Shown here one piece after another: positions 25,560 to 37,972 of a stretch of DNA of 64,000 nucleotides; the first letter of the stretch is position 1, and the number at the start of each line of letters is the position of its first letter. The stretch is taken from assembly GCA_020465985.1 (NCBI GenBank), contig JAANYP010002326.1, forward strand, positions 640,001 through 704,000, read 5' to 3'. The stretch is from Centrapalus pauciflorus (taxonomy: Eukaryota; Streptophyta; Magnoliopsida; Asterales; Asteraceae). The translations under genes and the position numbers were made by a program. A model generated the notes under the pieces. It was not told the origin of the DNA, ran no database searches, and was given only the letters and a program-made list of their open reading frames with translations.

Positions 25560-27695
25560 ATTCAATTCCTTGGCCATGTCGTTTCTGGCGAAGGAATATC
25601 CGTTGATCCGTCTAAAGTCGAGGCTGTTCAGAAGTGGCAAACACCTCGCAATGCCTCTGAAATAAGAAGTTTCCTTGGATTGGCCGGTTATTATCGGCGA
25701 TTCATAAAGGACTTCTCAAAGATTGCTGTGCCGCTTACAATGCTAACACGAAAGAATACTCCTTTCGTTTGGACCGATAAACAGCAAGAGGCATTCGATA
25801 TTCTGAAGCAAAAGTTGATTCAAGCACCGATCCTAGCCTTGCCAGAAGGTAATGATGATTTCGTCGTCTATAGCGATGCCTCTGGTACTGGTTTAGGATG
25901 TGTTCTGATGCAAAGGGGAAAAGTAATTGCCTATGCTTCAAGGCAATTAAAAGACTATGAGAAAAGTGCACCAACTCATGATCTTGAGTTGGCTGCTGTT
26001 ACCTTTGCACTAAAGATCTGGCGTCACTATCTATATGGGACTCGGTGCCAGCTCTACACCGATCATAAGAGTCTCAAATACCTTTTCACTCAAAAAGATC
26101 TGAACATGAAGCAGGGTCGGTCCTTGGAGCTTATCAAGGATTATGACTGCGAGATCTTATATCATCCCGGCAAAGCAAATGTTGTCGCGGATGCGTTGAG
26201 TAGAAAAGTATATCCAGAAAAGTGTTGTTATGCCCTAACTCCAGTTATATTCTCTTCTGATCTTATTGAAGATATTCGAGTTGCTCAAACTGAAGCGCTG
26301 AAAGAAGAGAACATAGATTCTGAAAATCTAAAAGGGCAACTACAATTTCTAACTCTGAATCATTTGGGACTTCACTGTTTCAAGGGAAACCGAATCTGGA
26401 TTCCTAAATATGGTTCTATTCGTAGCACTCTTCTGTCCGAAGCTCATCAGTCCAAGTTATCTATTCATCCTGGCAGCTCAAAGATGTACTTTGATCTGAA
26501 AGCTGATTACTGGTGGCCAGGAATGAAGAAAGACATCGGAAAATGTGTTGAAAGCTGCAAAGTATGTCAGATGGTTAAGGCAGAACACCAGAAACCCTTT
26601 GGGGATATGCAACCACTGCCAGTTCCTGAATGGAAGTGGGAGCATATAACAATGGACTTCATTACGAAGCTGCCAAAGACCAAAAGACAACACGACTCTA
26701 TCTGGGTAGTCGTTGATCGTTTAACGAAATCAGCACATTTCATTCCAATGAAAGAAACTTATTCCCTAGATAGATTGGCAAAATTGTACATCACAGAAAT
26801 TATTTCTCGTCACGGTGTGCCAAAGTCTATTGTATCTGATCGTGATAGTCGCTTCACATCCAGATTCTGGCAAGCACTACAAGAAGGGATGGGTACTCGG
26901 ATTTCTATGAGTACTGCTTATCATCCAAATGCAGATGGCCAGAGTGAGCGTACTATCCTAACTCTCGAAGATATGCTTCGTGCCTGCATTCTTGATTTAG
27001 GTGGTAACTGGGATGACCACTTGTCGTTGGTCGAATTCTCATACAATAACAGTTATCATTCAACAATCAAGATGGCTCCTTTTGAAGCTTTATACGGAAG
27101 AAAGTGCAGAACTCCCACCTGTTGGCGTGAAACAGGTGAATCGCCAATAGCAGGACCTGCCCTTCTACAGTTGACTCATGAAAAGATTCAACTTGTTAGA
27201 AGAAATATTCTTGAAGCTCAAAGCAGGCAGAAGTCATATTATGACAATCGGCATAGATCAATCAGTTTTGCAGTTAACGATTGGGTGATGCTGAAAGTAT
27301 CTCCAATGAAGAATGTGGTACGGTTCATTAAAAGAAACAAGTTAGCTCCGAGATTTATTGGTCCGTTCAAGATCGTTGAAAAGATTGGGAATCAGTCTTA
27401 TCGTCTTGATCTACCAGCGGACTTAGCTGGAATACATCCTGTATTCCATGTTAGTCATTTGAGAAAGAGTTTAGCTGACGAAAGAGAAGTTAAATACCAC
27501 ACGTTAACTTGCAGATTGATGAGAAGCTTCGCGTGGTTGAAGAGCCAGAATGTATTCTGGACTCGAAGACTAAAAAGCTTCGGAATAAAGAAATACAGAT
27601 GGTGCTGTCCAGTGGAAACACCACAAAGGTTCGCATCAGTCTTGGGAATCCAGAGATGTCATGAAAGCAACATATCCCAGTCTGTTCGAACGTAG
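25560..27695 (+). CDS. Gypsy element 1 RNase H-integrase, second coding segment
   Basis: It continues pol after the intron-like break. The RT thumb/connection comes first, then RNase H (SDASGTGLGCVL, Asp about residue 106 of this segment; TDHKSL later). Integrase follows with the HHCC zinc finger (HPGSSK...CVESCKVCQ) and DDE residues in TMDFITKLPK, SDRDSRFTS and NADGQSERT. A HPVFHVSHLRKS block marks the start of the C-terminal tail. After about 27490 the frame departs from the family. The expected tail appears in the other frames, with a second shift near 27607, so the last 70 or so codons are frameshifted twice and the stop at 27693-27695 is not the family stop. Confidence 0.85.
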   Translation: MQFLGHVVSGEGISVDPSKVEAVQKWQTPRNASEIRSFLGLAGYYRRFIKDFSKIAVPLTMLTRKNTPFVWTDKQQEAFDILKQKLIQAPILALPEGNDDFVVYSDASGTGLGCVLMQRGKVIAYASRQLKDYEKSAPTHDLELAAVTFALKIWRHYLYGTRCQLYTDHKSLKYLFTQKDLNMKQGRSLELIKDYDCEILYHPGKANVVADALSRKVYPEKCCYALTPVIFSSDLIEDIRVAQTEALKEENIDSENLKGQLQFLTLNHLGLHCFKGNRIWIPKYGSIRSTLLSEAHQSKLSIHPGSSKMYFDLKADYWWPGMKKDIGKCVESCKVCQMVKAEHQKPFGDMQPLPVPEWKWEHITMDFITKLPKTKRQHDSIWVVVDRLTKSAHFIPMKETYSLDRLAKLYITEIISRHGVPKSIVSDRDSRFTSRFWQALQEGMGTRISMSTAYHPNADGQSERTILTLEDMLRACILDLGGNWDDHLSLVEFSYNNSYHSTIKMAPFEALYGRKCRTPTCWRETGESPIAGPALLQLTHEKIQLVRRNILEAQSRQKSYYDNRHRSISFAVNDWVMLKVSPMKNVVRFIKRNKLAPRFIGPFKIVEKIGNQSYRLDLPADLAGIHPVFHVSHLRKSLADEREVKYHTLTCRLMRSFAWLKSQNVFWTRRLKSFGIKKYRWCCPVETPQRFASVLGIQRCHESNISQSVRT

Positions 27696-27736
27696 CTAAC
27701 TTCGGGGACGAAGTTTGTGCATGGTGGAGCCCATTC

Positions 27737-30201
27737 TGTAACAACCTAACTTTTGATCAGTTATGTAATAATGGATTGTGAGATAATAATATAATTTTTG
27801 TTATATTATTTGTATTGCAAATATTGATTAAGAATAAAAAAAAAATTTAAAAAAAATATTTATTAAGTAAATATAATTTTTAATTATATTTACGATATAA
27901 TTAAATTGTTTAAAATAAAAGAGATGTATTATACAAAAATAGAAGTGGGTTAAATTGAAAACACAACTAAATGATGTATATAAACAAAGAAATGATCATT
28001 TAAGATCATTAACACCTAAATCGTTCTCTCTCTCTACTCTCTCTCATCTTACGGACAACACCAAAAAGCTTCAAGAATTCTCATAAATATTGCATTAAAT
28101 TGAAGATTGAAGACCATATGGAGTTATAAACAACATCAAGGAACATTAATCTGCAAGAGAATAAGGTAAGAATTATGTTAATTTCAGAATAATATGAATT
28201 TGGTTCGGTTTTGATGAAAAACCGAAACCAAGGATTGAAATGTGAAGATTTTATGTTGCATGTATAGGAATTTTGTTGATTATGATAAATTGAAGTATAT
28301 AAAAGCTATAGAAACAAAAATCAGAGGTTTGATCATCCAAATAGTTACGAAATCTGAATTTTTATGATAAAATGATGTTCTTGATAAAAATAATTTATTT
28401 TGGATGATCTTGACAAAATTATGATGTTATTGATAGGGAAAAATGTATAAAAACACTCCAATAATGTTATTATATCAATATATAACATTGCATGTTACTA
28501 AAAAGTGTTTTTGGGAATTAATATGAAAAATCCGTATGAAGAACACCAAGAACACCAAGAACAATTTCTGGAAAAATAACAAGTGTGGGATCCGAATTCG
28601 GATGGTGTCCCACTTCGGACCATGAATTCGGATGAGGCCACTTCGGTTCCCATACTTCGGAAAATAAAAAATTATTGTTTGTTAAGTGATGGTCCGAACT
28701 CAGATGACCCGAGTTCGGATGGTACCAATTCGGATGATTTCATTTCGGATATTTATAAATTCGGTTTATCCTAATTCGGTTACAATTTTAATTCGGATGA
28801 TAGATTGGTCCGAACTTCAACTACAATTCGGATAACCATTAAATCCGAATCCGGATGGTTCATTTCGGATGAATCCGAATCCGGGTCAGGATGGATCCGA
28901 ATCCGGGTTGACCCGTAACCCAACTTTATGTATTAGAATGATTTGAGAATAAATAAGTTATCAGAATCAGATGAAATTTAAGATTATAAAGATTAAAAGA
29001 CAAAAGATGACGACCTTGATAAGACAAGTTATCAGATATCAGACTCAGATAAAATACCAGAATTTACGACCAAAAAATGATGATATTGACATGAGATTTA
29101 TATGACTAATTCTGGACAGGTTCAGTTAATATCTGAACAAAGATTTAAAGACTTAAAGACTTGAAAGCGGGTCTCTGATTTGAAAAGAATTGACAGATTA
29201 CAGATTGACAAAATCCTGAGATAACTCAGGTGGCAGATTCATATATCTGTTTGACCAAGACCCAGACCGGTGAGTTATAGATATTCAGATTGAACATGCA
29301 TAGATCCGGTTGAGATATATTGATGCTGTTAGATTTATTGACATTCATTTATCAGCTGAATTGAGACCTGTGCACACCATGGTTGGGTGTTGCCCAGTGA
29401 ATCATGATAGCTATTTGATTATCTTTTCATATTGCATTTAATATTGTTTCAGACTTTGCTTTATGATTCATTGCTATCATGACTTCTAAGACATATGTTT
29501 CCATTATTGATCAGACATTTGATAGAATTGATTCAACTTGACTAGCCCTTATGGTCTATTGTTCTAGACCCGGCTATTTCACCAGTTCTTATGAACTTGG
29601 TAATGACCTCCGATGTTCCGCCATATTGACTTACTGGTAGCTAGCCCAGTATGTGGCTGATCCCCACGATTTAAGCGTGAGTGTGGTTTGAACATCATCC
29701 GATTCTATGATTCTATATCTCAATCATGAGGGCTGTAGCGGCAGCCAAGACATATCACGCTAAGATTAATGACTCCGCTTGACACGCATGTTGATATTGA
29801 AAATCTATAAACTCACTAAGCTTTGCTTACAGATGTTGCATTAATATTTTACAGGAAAAGCTAAAGGAAAATCACCTGCAGGACCTAGTACTTAGGTCAT
29901 TCAAGATCCAAGTTTTGAAGTTTTCTTAGACCACTACTCAACAATCTTTCTGGTATTGATTGGAAGACAACAATTGTGGTGGTTCTGGGTAGACTTGATG
30001 TAATGTATAATATTATGATTAGATTAGATGTTACCCTTTTATAACTTTATTCTGAAATATATAACTTAAATCCTAATCTGTAATGTACATGTAATTTCAT
30101 TATTCCGCAATTTAATTACCCTATCTTAGTATGATTGATATCGTGTTACATGAATTGGGACCTAGACGTTGAGGACTGCCCCGGAAAGGGAGGTCTTCAC
30201 A
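27737..30201 (+). repeat. 3' LTR of gypsy element 1
   Basis: TGTAACAACC to GGTCTTCACA, 2465 bp, nearly identical to 20366-22847. The upstream boundary has the family phrase ACTTCGGGGACGAAGT (27702-27717), but the purine tract just before the LTR is poor (GGTGGAGCCCATTC). One palindrome unit fewer than the 5' copy. Confidence 0.9.
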
Positions 30202-30206
30202 TTATA

Positions 30207-30950
30207 CACAATGGTATCATATTTATCAAATGTTGTTCTTTTGATTCATAAAATTTTATGCAGTATTAAATTATGTGTTTATCAATAAAAAAATAATAAG
30301 TTAAATTTAAATCCAAATGTTATATTATTTATATTTAATTCGTTAAAAAAATTATTTTATATGTTTATGAATTTGCTAGTTTATTACTCATGTATTAGAA
30401 AGAGACATATTTTTAATACATGGTATCATGATAACAACTTTGAACCGGATCAAAGTCGTCACAACAGTCGTTTAAATGATATCGCGGGTGATAAAAATCG
30501 GCTTGGGATTAATACATGGTTTGCAAAACTATAGGTCAATAGAATTCAAGCTGCGATGGATATATGATTTGTGGAATCTGATATTGATAGTTTCGGGGGT
30601 TATTGGGGAGACAAAGGTTGATTATGAGATTGAAAACCCAACTTTTTTTTTTCGCTCTCGGTTAGAAACGAATTAATTTCTAGCTCTTTGATTTTAAGGG
30701 TGAACATTCAACGGTTTAAACTAGTGAAACCGAACCGATAGTTTTCGATTTGGTTCTTGATCCACAATATTCACAAAAATCAGTTTCTGGTTCAGTCTAG
30801 TCCGGTGTTGCATTTTTGTATTGTAAACTAAAAAAAATAGAATCGAACCGAAACTGGAACCAAACCGGTATACTTTGGTCAGGTTCTTGATTCTAATTAT
30901 TTTCAACATTTTGATATTCGGCCCGAATCCGTTTTGGACCGCTACGCACA
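30207..30950. other. AT-rich DNA with a hAT-like degenerate repeat
   Basis: No gene. From 30699 (AAGGGTGAACATTCAACGG) to about 30905 there are AACCGAACC/CCGGTTT-type repeats like those at 17260 and 62580, suggesting a decayed short hAT-type element. Confidence 0.4.
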
Positions 30951-31745
30951 TAGGCGGACCTATTTGGAGAAGAGGGGTAGGATAGCTCGTGCAACAGGTT
31001 CCTTCTCCAATAATCTCATTGTAGTGAACTTTTTTCGAAATTCGATATGTACAAACCGATAAATATTTTGTGCAACTTACGTAATTAAAATAAACTTAAG
31101 TGTGCAACTTAATTTAAAAATTTTATACCTTAAATTAAATAAAAAAATTAAAAATTGAATGCTTAAATATCTAATAAGTAATTATAATAAAATAAGAAAT
31201 AAAACTCAATAATTTAAACCCAAAATTAAAACCAAAATTCAATGATATTTTTAGCCCAAATTAAAGTCCAACATCTTCTAAGTATTGGACCAGTTGTTTT
31301 TAGTTGAACTATTACATTAGTTGAGTTTACTCTTTAATTGAAAGTTTATGTCTAATGTATTTAGTTAAATAATTTACTCTTTAATTGAATTATTGAAATT
31401 GAAGTCTTGAAAATTTTTATTAAGTTTGTTAATTTACTCTTTAATTTAATTGTTAATTGTGGGTTATATAATATCTATTGATGGATATACTTTTTCCAAA
31501 GAAAGTTATCGAAAAGTGGTATTCACGAAAACTAATTAGAGATGTAACTTGTAAAATCTTACCTCTTAATAAATTGCGTTTTTATTAAGTATCTGCTAGT
31601 TTATTTGTTATTTAAAATTACATGTTCTATTTTAAATTATAAATATCCATTTGTTAGACTGATCCGATCAAGATAATCCCTTGAATTTTTGAAACGTGAA
31701 CGCAACCAAAATTTGTGCAACAAGTCCATTCGGTAGGTAGGTCCA
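30951..31745. mobile_element. Candidate hAT-like MITE with AGGCGGACCTA ends
   Basis: The left end is AGGCGGACCTATTTGGAGAA with GTGCAACAGG inside. The right end, read inward, is GGTGGACCTACCTACCGAAT with TTGTTGCAC inside. The interior is AT-rich and non-coding. A similar lone end (GATCCGCCCCTAGAC, 33150-33164) occurs downstream. No TSD could be fixed. Confidence 0.4.
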
Positions 31746-31887
31746 CCACTACTACACACCCAGACCGAATGCTTCAATCCACGTAAGAATTGATGCCCCA
31801 AGATTAAACAAATGAAACTATTCTAACCATACTTCATTATAGAAGTACTGAAAAACTCATTAAACTATGCTAAAAATGAAACCCTAA

Positions 31888-32188
31888 GGGGGCGTTTGGT
31901 TCGCAGATTTTTTTCCTAGGATTTGCATTCTGTCAAGGTATTTGCATTGTGCAATATTTTCATTTATCAGGATTTTGTCAAAAAACTTGTGTTATCTTTT
32001 AAGGAAAATTTGCTAATATGAAGAGTGCAATGCAACTTGGATTTAAAATCATAAAGAGAGGCTGAGTTTTTATTTAAAAAAGAATGGTGAGATTTACAAA
32101 ACCTTAATTTTAAATCATTGCTGAAATCTGTGAGCTAAACACAGGTTTTTAAATGCAAATACCAGTGAATCCGCAAACCAAACGCCCC
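31888..32188. mobile_element. Tourist-like (PIF/Harbinger) MITE, 301 bp
   Basis: Ends are GGGGGCGTTTGGTTCGCAGA on the left and, read inward from the right, GGGGCGTTTGGTTTGCGGAT. Flanks are TAA (31885-31887) and TAG (32189-32191), a 3-bp duplication with one change. The interior is T-rich on the left and A-rich on the right, with no gene. Confidence 0.65.
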
Positions 32189-33480
32189 TAGTTTTATCCC
32201 AGACTGTTTTTTTCTAATGCATTTAAACATACATGTTGACGCCTACGACCGTAAGCCTTAAGTGCTATGATGACTCGATCCTTTATGGTCGTAGACTGTG
32301 CTATGGTCGTAAAGCTTAAAGCCTATGATCGTCAGAATGATTATGGTTGTGGGCTTCAAATAAATCACATTTAAAAACGAGAGTTGAAGGATAATAGTTT
32401 TTGCTTCGTTTTTTGATGCTTCGTCGATATAACGACTTTTCACCTACGAAACACAAAGATAAACGAAGTAATTAAATATCTTTGTCACGTATTTTGAGCT
32501 AAAAAATGACTAAAACGCATGAAAAGTTATGTTAAAAATATGTGTATATATGTCCATATCAAAGTACCCACACTTAAACTTTGTTTGTCTTGAAGCAAAT
32601 TATTAATTCAGCCTGAATTTAGAATAAACTATTTTGAATCATGCAAGACGCAAGACTATTAAAGATCCACAAACTATGAAGTTGAAGCCAAAGCAAGAAC
32701 AACGGGACTACAAGTTGCAAAAAGTAGAATGACATTTTCATTTAAGAATGCATGAAGTAATTCAATTGCCATATACCGATTAAGCAAAACAAATCTCACG
32801 TTAGATGGATCAATAAAGTATGGAAACAACACTCTCATATGAGTTTTCTTCTTTTGTAAAAGGAATATTAGTTATTACATCGTCGTCCGAAACATTGACA
32901 AGTAATTTTTTTTCCATGGTGCCAATAAATGAATGCTTAATACACAAGTATTTTTCGATTATTTGTTAAATGAATAACAATCTATCATGTTTTGATATAT
33001 TTTTTTTATATGTGTAAAATTTATAAAAACTAACAAGGATTTCTCAGGGTCGAACTTCAAAAATCATAGGGTCAAAATTTTTTCGATTAGATATATAACA
33101 CGTAAAATAAAAAAGTTATCGGGGTCATTTGATCTCACCACATCCAGTTAGATCCGCCCCTAGACATGGGTCATTCAAATTCATGTCAATTTCACCACAC
33201 TCAATTAGGTCACCATCAATTGTGTGTTTGAGGAAGAAGACGCATATCATATCTCTATATTAGATTTTTTAGAATCATCGACATTTTTAATTAAGAAAAT
33301 GTATTATGATAATGGAATATCATTTCTTTGCCTACTTTGTAACTAAGTAGATTTTCATGGACAAGATGAGAAAATAAACTATTTATTCATTATTTGTAAT
33401 CATTTTATTCCGAAAAATAAAACAAAGATACAAAATTAAGGTAATTATGGGTTTCAAGTTTGGCATTGCCGGCCTTCGAG
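32189..33480. other. Intergenic DNA downstream of the peptide gene
   Basis: No gene seen. At 32235-32355 the words TATGGTCGTA and CCTATGATCGT recur irregularly. A TAGGGGCGGATC-type lone end lies at about 33150-33164. The rest is AT-rich. Confidence 0.5.
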
Positions 33481-33488
33481 ATGTTTAA

Positions 33489-33713
33489 TTATGCATGCCC
33501 TTCACCTGGCGGACTTGGACCCGAGCGTGCTACCACGACTCGGGCTTTATTGAGGCCATTGACTCTCATGGTGGGATTCGATGTTTCCGAAACTTTAAGA
33601 TTGAGACTGGCTATTTTTCTAGTATCCGAGCCAATGAGCCGACTAGCTTCCATTGCTGAGAATGTAGTACTCAGGACGAGAATGAGAAGGAGAGTGACGA
33701 GATATTTGGACAT
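33489..33713 (-). CDS. PIP/PIPL-type secreted peptide hormone precursor
   Basis: A 74-residue protein with an N-terminal signal peptide (MSKYLVTLLLILVLSTTFSA, cleavage expected just before or within EASR), a variable middle, and a C-terminal motif SGPSPPGEGH followed by one Ala. The SGPS core with spaced glycines and final GH is the hallmark of plant PAMP-induced peptide (PIP) and PIP-like precursors. Their mature peptides are proteolytically released, often hydroxylated on proline, and sensed by RLK7-type receptors in immunity and root growth (family knowledge). The last PPGEGH differs from the better-known PRGPGH form. The start is the first ATG after a TATATATA box at 33817-33824 on the same strand. 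Single exon, isolated among transposons, no frame damage. It could be a non-expressed duplicate. Confidence 0.75.
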   Translation of the reverse strand: MSKYLVTLLLILVLSTTFSAMEASRLIGSDTRKIASLNLKVSETSNPTMRVNGLNKARVVVARSGPSPPGEGHA

Positions 33714-33816
33714 GTTAATTGTGAAATAATTAATCCCAAGTGTGTTAAAAGAAGCAATATATGATGGAAGGATTGAAGTTTATATGATCGAATGAGTTTT
33801 GGCATATTTGTGCATG

Positions 33817-33824
33817 TATATATA
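33817..33824 (-). promoter_or_regulatory. Probable TATA box of the PIPL gene
   Basis: TATATATA on the minus strand, 104 bases upstream of the start codon, leaves room for a leader of about 70 bases. It is the only such box close to the gene. Confidence 0.45.
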
Positions 33825-34111
33825 GGTTCGAAGTGGTTGCGGTTGCATTAATTAATTTGTTTATCCCATTGAAACTACTATTTGAGTTCCGTTTAAAAAA
33901 AAAAAAAAAAATCAAAATTACCAAATATATAACAGTGAGTTCAAGATATCTTTGTAACCTTATTATTGAAAAGGAGGATAAAGAATAAAATGACATATTG
34001 ACAACATAAGATAAATTATATATTTCGTAACTTTTGAATTTTTTTGGAAAACTTAAAACTCAAATAGTATTTTTCCATCAGATACATGAATTCATATTTA
34101 AAAATTATTTA
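33825..34111. other. Upstream region of the PIPL gene with dispersed repeat copy
   Basis: A poly-A tract lies at 33896-33910. Positions 33990-34105 repeat 15636-15750 in the same orientation (ATGACATATTGACAACATAA onward), a non-coding dispersed repeat. Confidence 0.5.
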
Positions 34112-34260
34112 AGAGTTAATTACAAATATGGTACTTGTGGTTTGTATCAAACTTTGGATTTGGTCCCTTAACTTTCAATTTTGCAAAATCGGTCATTATT
34201 ATCTATGTTTACTTTCTCAATTATCCATTAACTTTAATTGAAATTCTCATTTTGCCTTTG
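34112..34260. repeat. Lone end of the GGTCC-TGTGGTTT fold-back family
   Basis: AGAGTTAATTACAAATATGG followed by TACTTGTGGTTTGTATCAAA matches the inverted complement of about 11930-12070. It is a single terminus without its mirror arm. Confidence 0.55.
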
Positions 34261-34440
34261 TTTATATTTACCATTTTCACTCTTTTAATTACAAATCATT
34301 ACCAACTGTTTATTCTAATAAAAGAAATAGATATAAAATAATAATAAAAATGTTATGTATTAATTAATTGGAAACAAATACAACAAAAAAAAGTATTATT
34401 TTTTCCTTTTTTTATTATTTTTAGTTTTAGTTTTTTTACG

Positions 34441-35654
<1,214 letters not shown>

Positions 35655-37937
35655 TGAAACACCCATACAACTAATACGAGTATTTCGATACCATTATACA
35701 TTAATTTATACAGAGTACTTGCGGAATTACGATCAAATTAAAACTTTTGCAATTAATAATCATCATCGTGATTCCAAACACTTTGCATGAGAGACAACAG
35801 AGTGTCGGAAATCACGGAGCAATGTAACTGGGGTTACAAGATTAAGTTATCAATTTAGTTACAAACGAATTAATAAACAGTAACTAATTCGCGTAAGTCC
35901 AAAAATGGAAGTCTGCTACTCCCGCCCCAATCCTCTACAAAATGTTGAGCTCCTATCCGAGCTCCAAACGATATCTAACAACTTGGGCCAGCCGGGCCTT
36001 TGCCCTTAACAGATCCTGAAAGGAAATAACAACTATCGGGTAAACAACAAAGTTGTTTAGTGAGATTCTAGATTAAAGTACCATGCGATATATGAATGAT
36101 GCCATGCAATGCCATGAATTCGACTAACAATTTTGGAGGCCAACTAATGGCTATAAGCTACCACATTGCGGTTACCATACACAAGCTTACCGTACAATGG
36201 GTTTACAATCTACTGCTCGATTACCACATCACAGGCTTATCGATATGCAGTTTACAATGATGCCATACGATTACCACCACAGGCTTATCGTTTTACAGGC
36301 AATAATGGTTACCACACTCAGGCTTACCATTATGATTCCGCTGGGTTACCACACTCAGGCTTACCGTCTCGGCGGAGAGGTCAAACGAACGAGCAACAAC
36401 TTATCAACCGAGTGATAAACAATAATTATGATGTATGTGATGGCAAAGCATGAAAATAACAATAATGATACGAAAGCAGTAACATACAATTCATGATATG
36501 CATGCAAATACGTTAATACTAGAACTCACAGTGATACACAATACGCTCTCGGCCTCAAAACCGAGTTATAATCGTCAAGGTAAGAGTGATAGTCTTCACG
36601 CGACTTAACCCGTCAAAACCCCTACAAGTAGGTTCATAATATAATATTTATAAGTCTCACCGCTTACCATTTCTCAACTTTGATCCGGACATATTAGTCG
36701 TAAAACCTAATTAATTTTCGGTATCGACCAACATAATTATTTTGGCCTAATTATCCTTCACAATTGGAAATATAAGCTATTTTGGTGCCTGATCCCGAGG
36801 ACTAATTAAAATTACAATTTCTGGCCGGAACTGGGCTCACGTTCCCATCCGAATTCGGATCAGCACCAGCCGGACTTCGGATCATCCGAGTTCGGGTCAG
36901 GGACCATCCGAATTTCGGACCAACTCGTCTGAGGTACGGCCCGAACTCGGTCCTAGGCACATCCGAATTTCAAGCCATCCGAATTCGGATCAGGGACCAT
37001 CCGAATTTCGGATCCCTTCCAACCGAAGCAAGGTCCGAACTCGGTTCAAACCACATCCGAATTTCGGACCAACCCATCCGAATTCGGATCCCCTGTCATC
37101 CGGATCCTTTAACTTAGAAATTTTCTTTCAAAATCAAGGGTAATTCGGGTGCAGGTCTGCACTTTTGTCCCTTCGAATTTAATGCTCAAAACTACCAAAA
37201 CTTTTCATATTTATTACAAACGGTTTGGGGTCATTCCCAAACATATATATACCCTTTATAACACATTTTAAGCTGTCAAAAACACCATTTTATTCCTTTT
37301 GAATCATCAAGAGTTCATAAACTCCATTTTCGGGTTTTTGAGCTAAAACCCATCAAAATCCATAAAACTTGAAAAATATGTTTTAAAATGATGATTCTAA
37401 CTATATTTCATTATCATAACTCAAGATCTAACGATTTCTCCATAACATTCATAAAAACCCATTTGGGTTTCTCATCTTCTTCGTATGAAGATGGAGAGGA
37501 GAAGAAAAATAAAATAGCAAGATTTATAGACAAGAGTGGTTACCTCTTGGATCTTTCAAAAAAACGACGAAGCTTTCAACAAAAAGCCGGTTTTTGGCTT
37601 CTCCTTCTTCTTCTTCTCTTCTCTTTTCTCTCTATTTGGAGTTTTTTGAAAAAGATGAACACACACACATAAAGTGTGTGTGTCTGCGTATAATATAAGT
37701 CAAAAAGAAGAAGATTTTCTTCTTCTTTTTCTTTCCAACCCACAACTTTTACCTATTTACCATTTATACCTTGGAATTATTAGCATTTCTTTTAAAGTCC
37801 TTTATATATATTCAAGGCATATATCATAATTATCCACACACACTTTTATTTATGTGTTTGAGACAAATTAGTATCTCGAATCGTATTTCGTTACAATAAA
37901 CATTAATTATTAATTATATAAAATTTGGGTCGTTACA
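35655..37937 (-). repeat. 3' LTR of gypsy element 2
   Basis: On the minus strand it runs from TGTAACGACC (37937) to GTGTTTCA (35655); 2283 bp. The region 36150-36375 holds degenerate units around CAGGCTTACC and GGTTACCACA. The palindrome array lies at 36840-37100. Confidence 0.9.
36840..37100 (-). repeat. Palindrome array (ATCCGAATTCGGAT) in the LTR of element 2
   Basis: About ten copies of CCGAATT(T)CGGA and CCGAACTCGG are spaced 15-40 bases apart. The same array is at 44110-44365 in the other LTR. It begins about 843 bases from the LTR start, the same offset as in element 1. Confidence 0.85.
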
Positions 37938-37957
37938 ATTCCTCCCCTCTTAAAAGG
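37938..37957 (-). promoter_or_regulatory. Polypurine tract of gypsy element 2
   Basis: On the minus strand TTTTAAGAGGGGAGGAAT lies directly before the 3' LTR. It is the expected plus-strand primer. Confidence 0.85.
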
Positions 37958-37972
37958 ATTCCGCCCACGGAA

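Larger units (their letters stand above)
20366..30201 (+). mobile_element. Complete Ty3/gypsy LTR retrotransposon 1 (Tekay/Del-like chromovirus), TSD TTATA
   Basis: Two near-identical LTRs enclose gag-pol, with TTATA at 20361-20365 and 30202-30206. The element is 9836 bp. Domain order is Gag, zinc knuckles, protease, RT, RNase H, integrase. The tRNA-iMet-type primer site, the pol sequence and the ILDSKTKKLRNKEI-type tail point to the Tekay clade. By eye the LTRs differ at roughly two dozen substitutions over 2.47 kb (about 1 percent) plus small indels, so insertion is recent. Pol has an intron-like break and two frameshifts in its last 70 codons. Confidence 0.9.
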
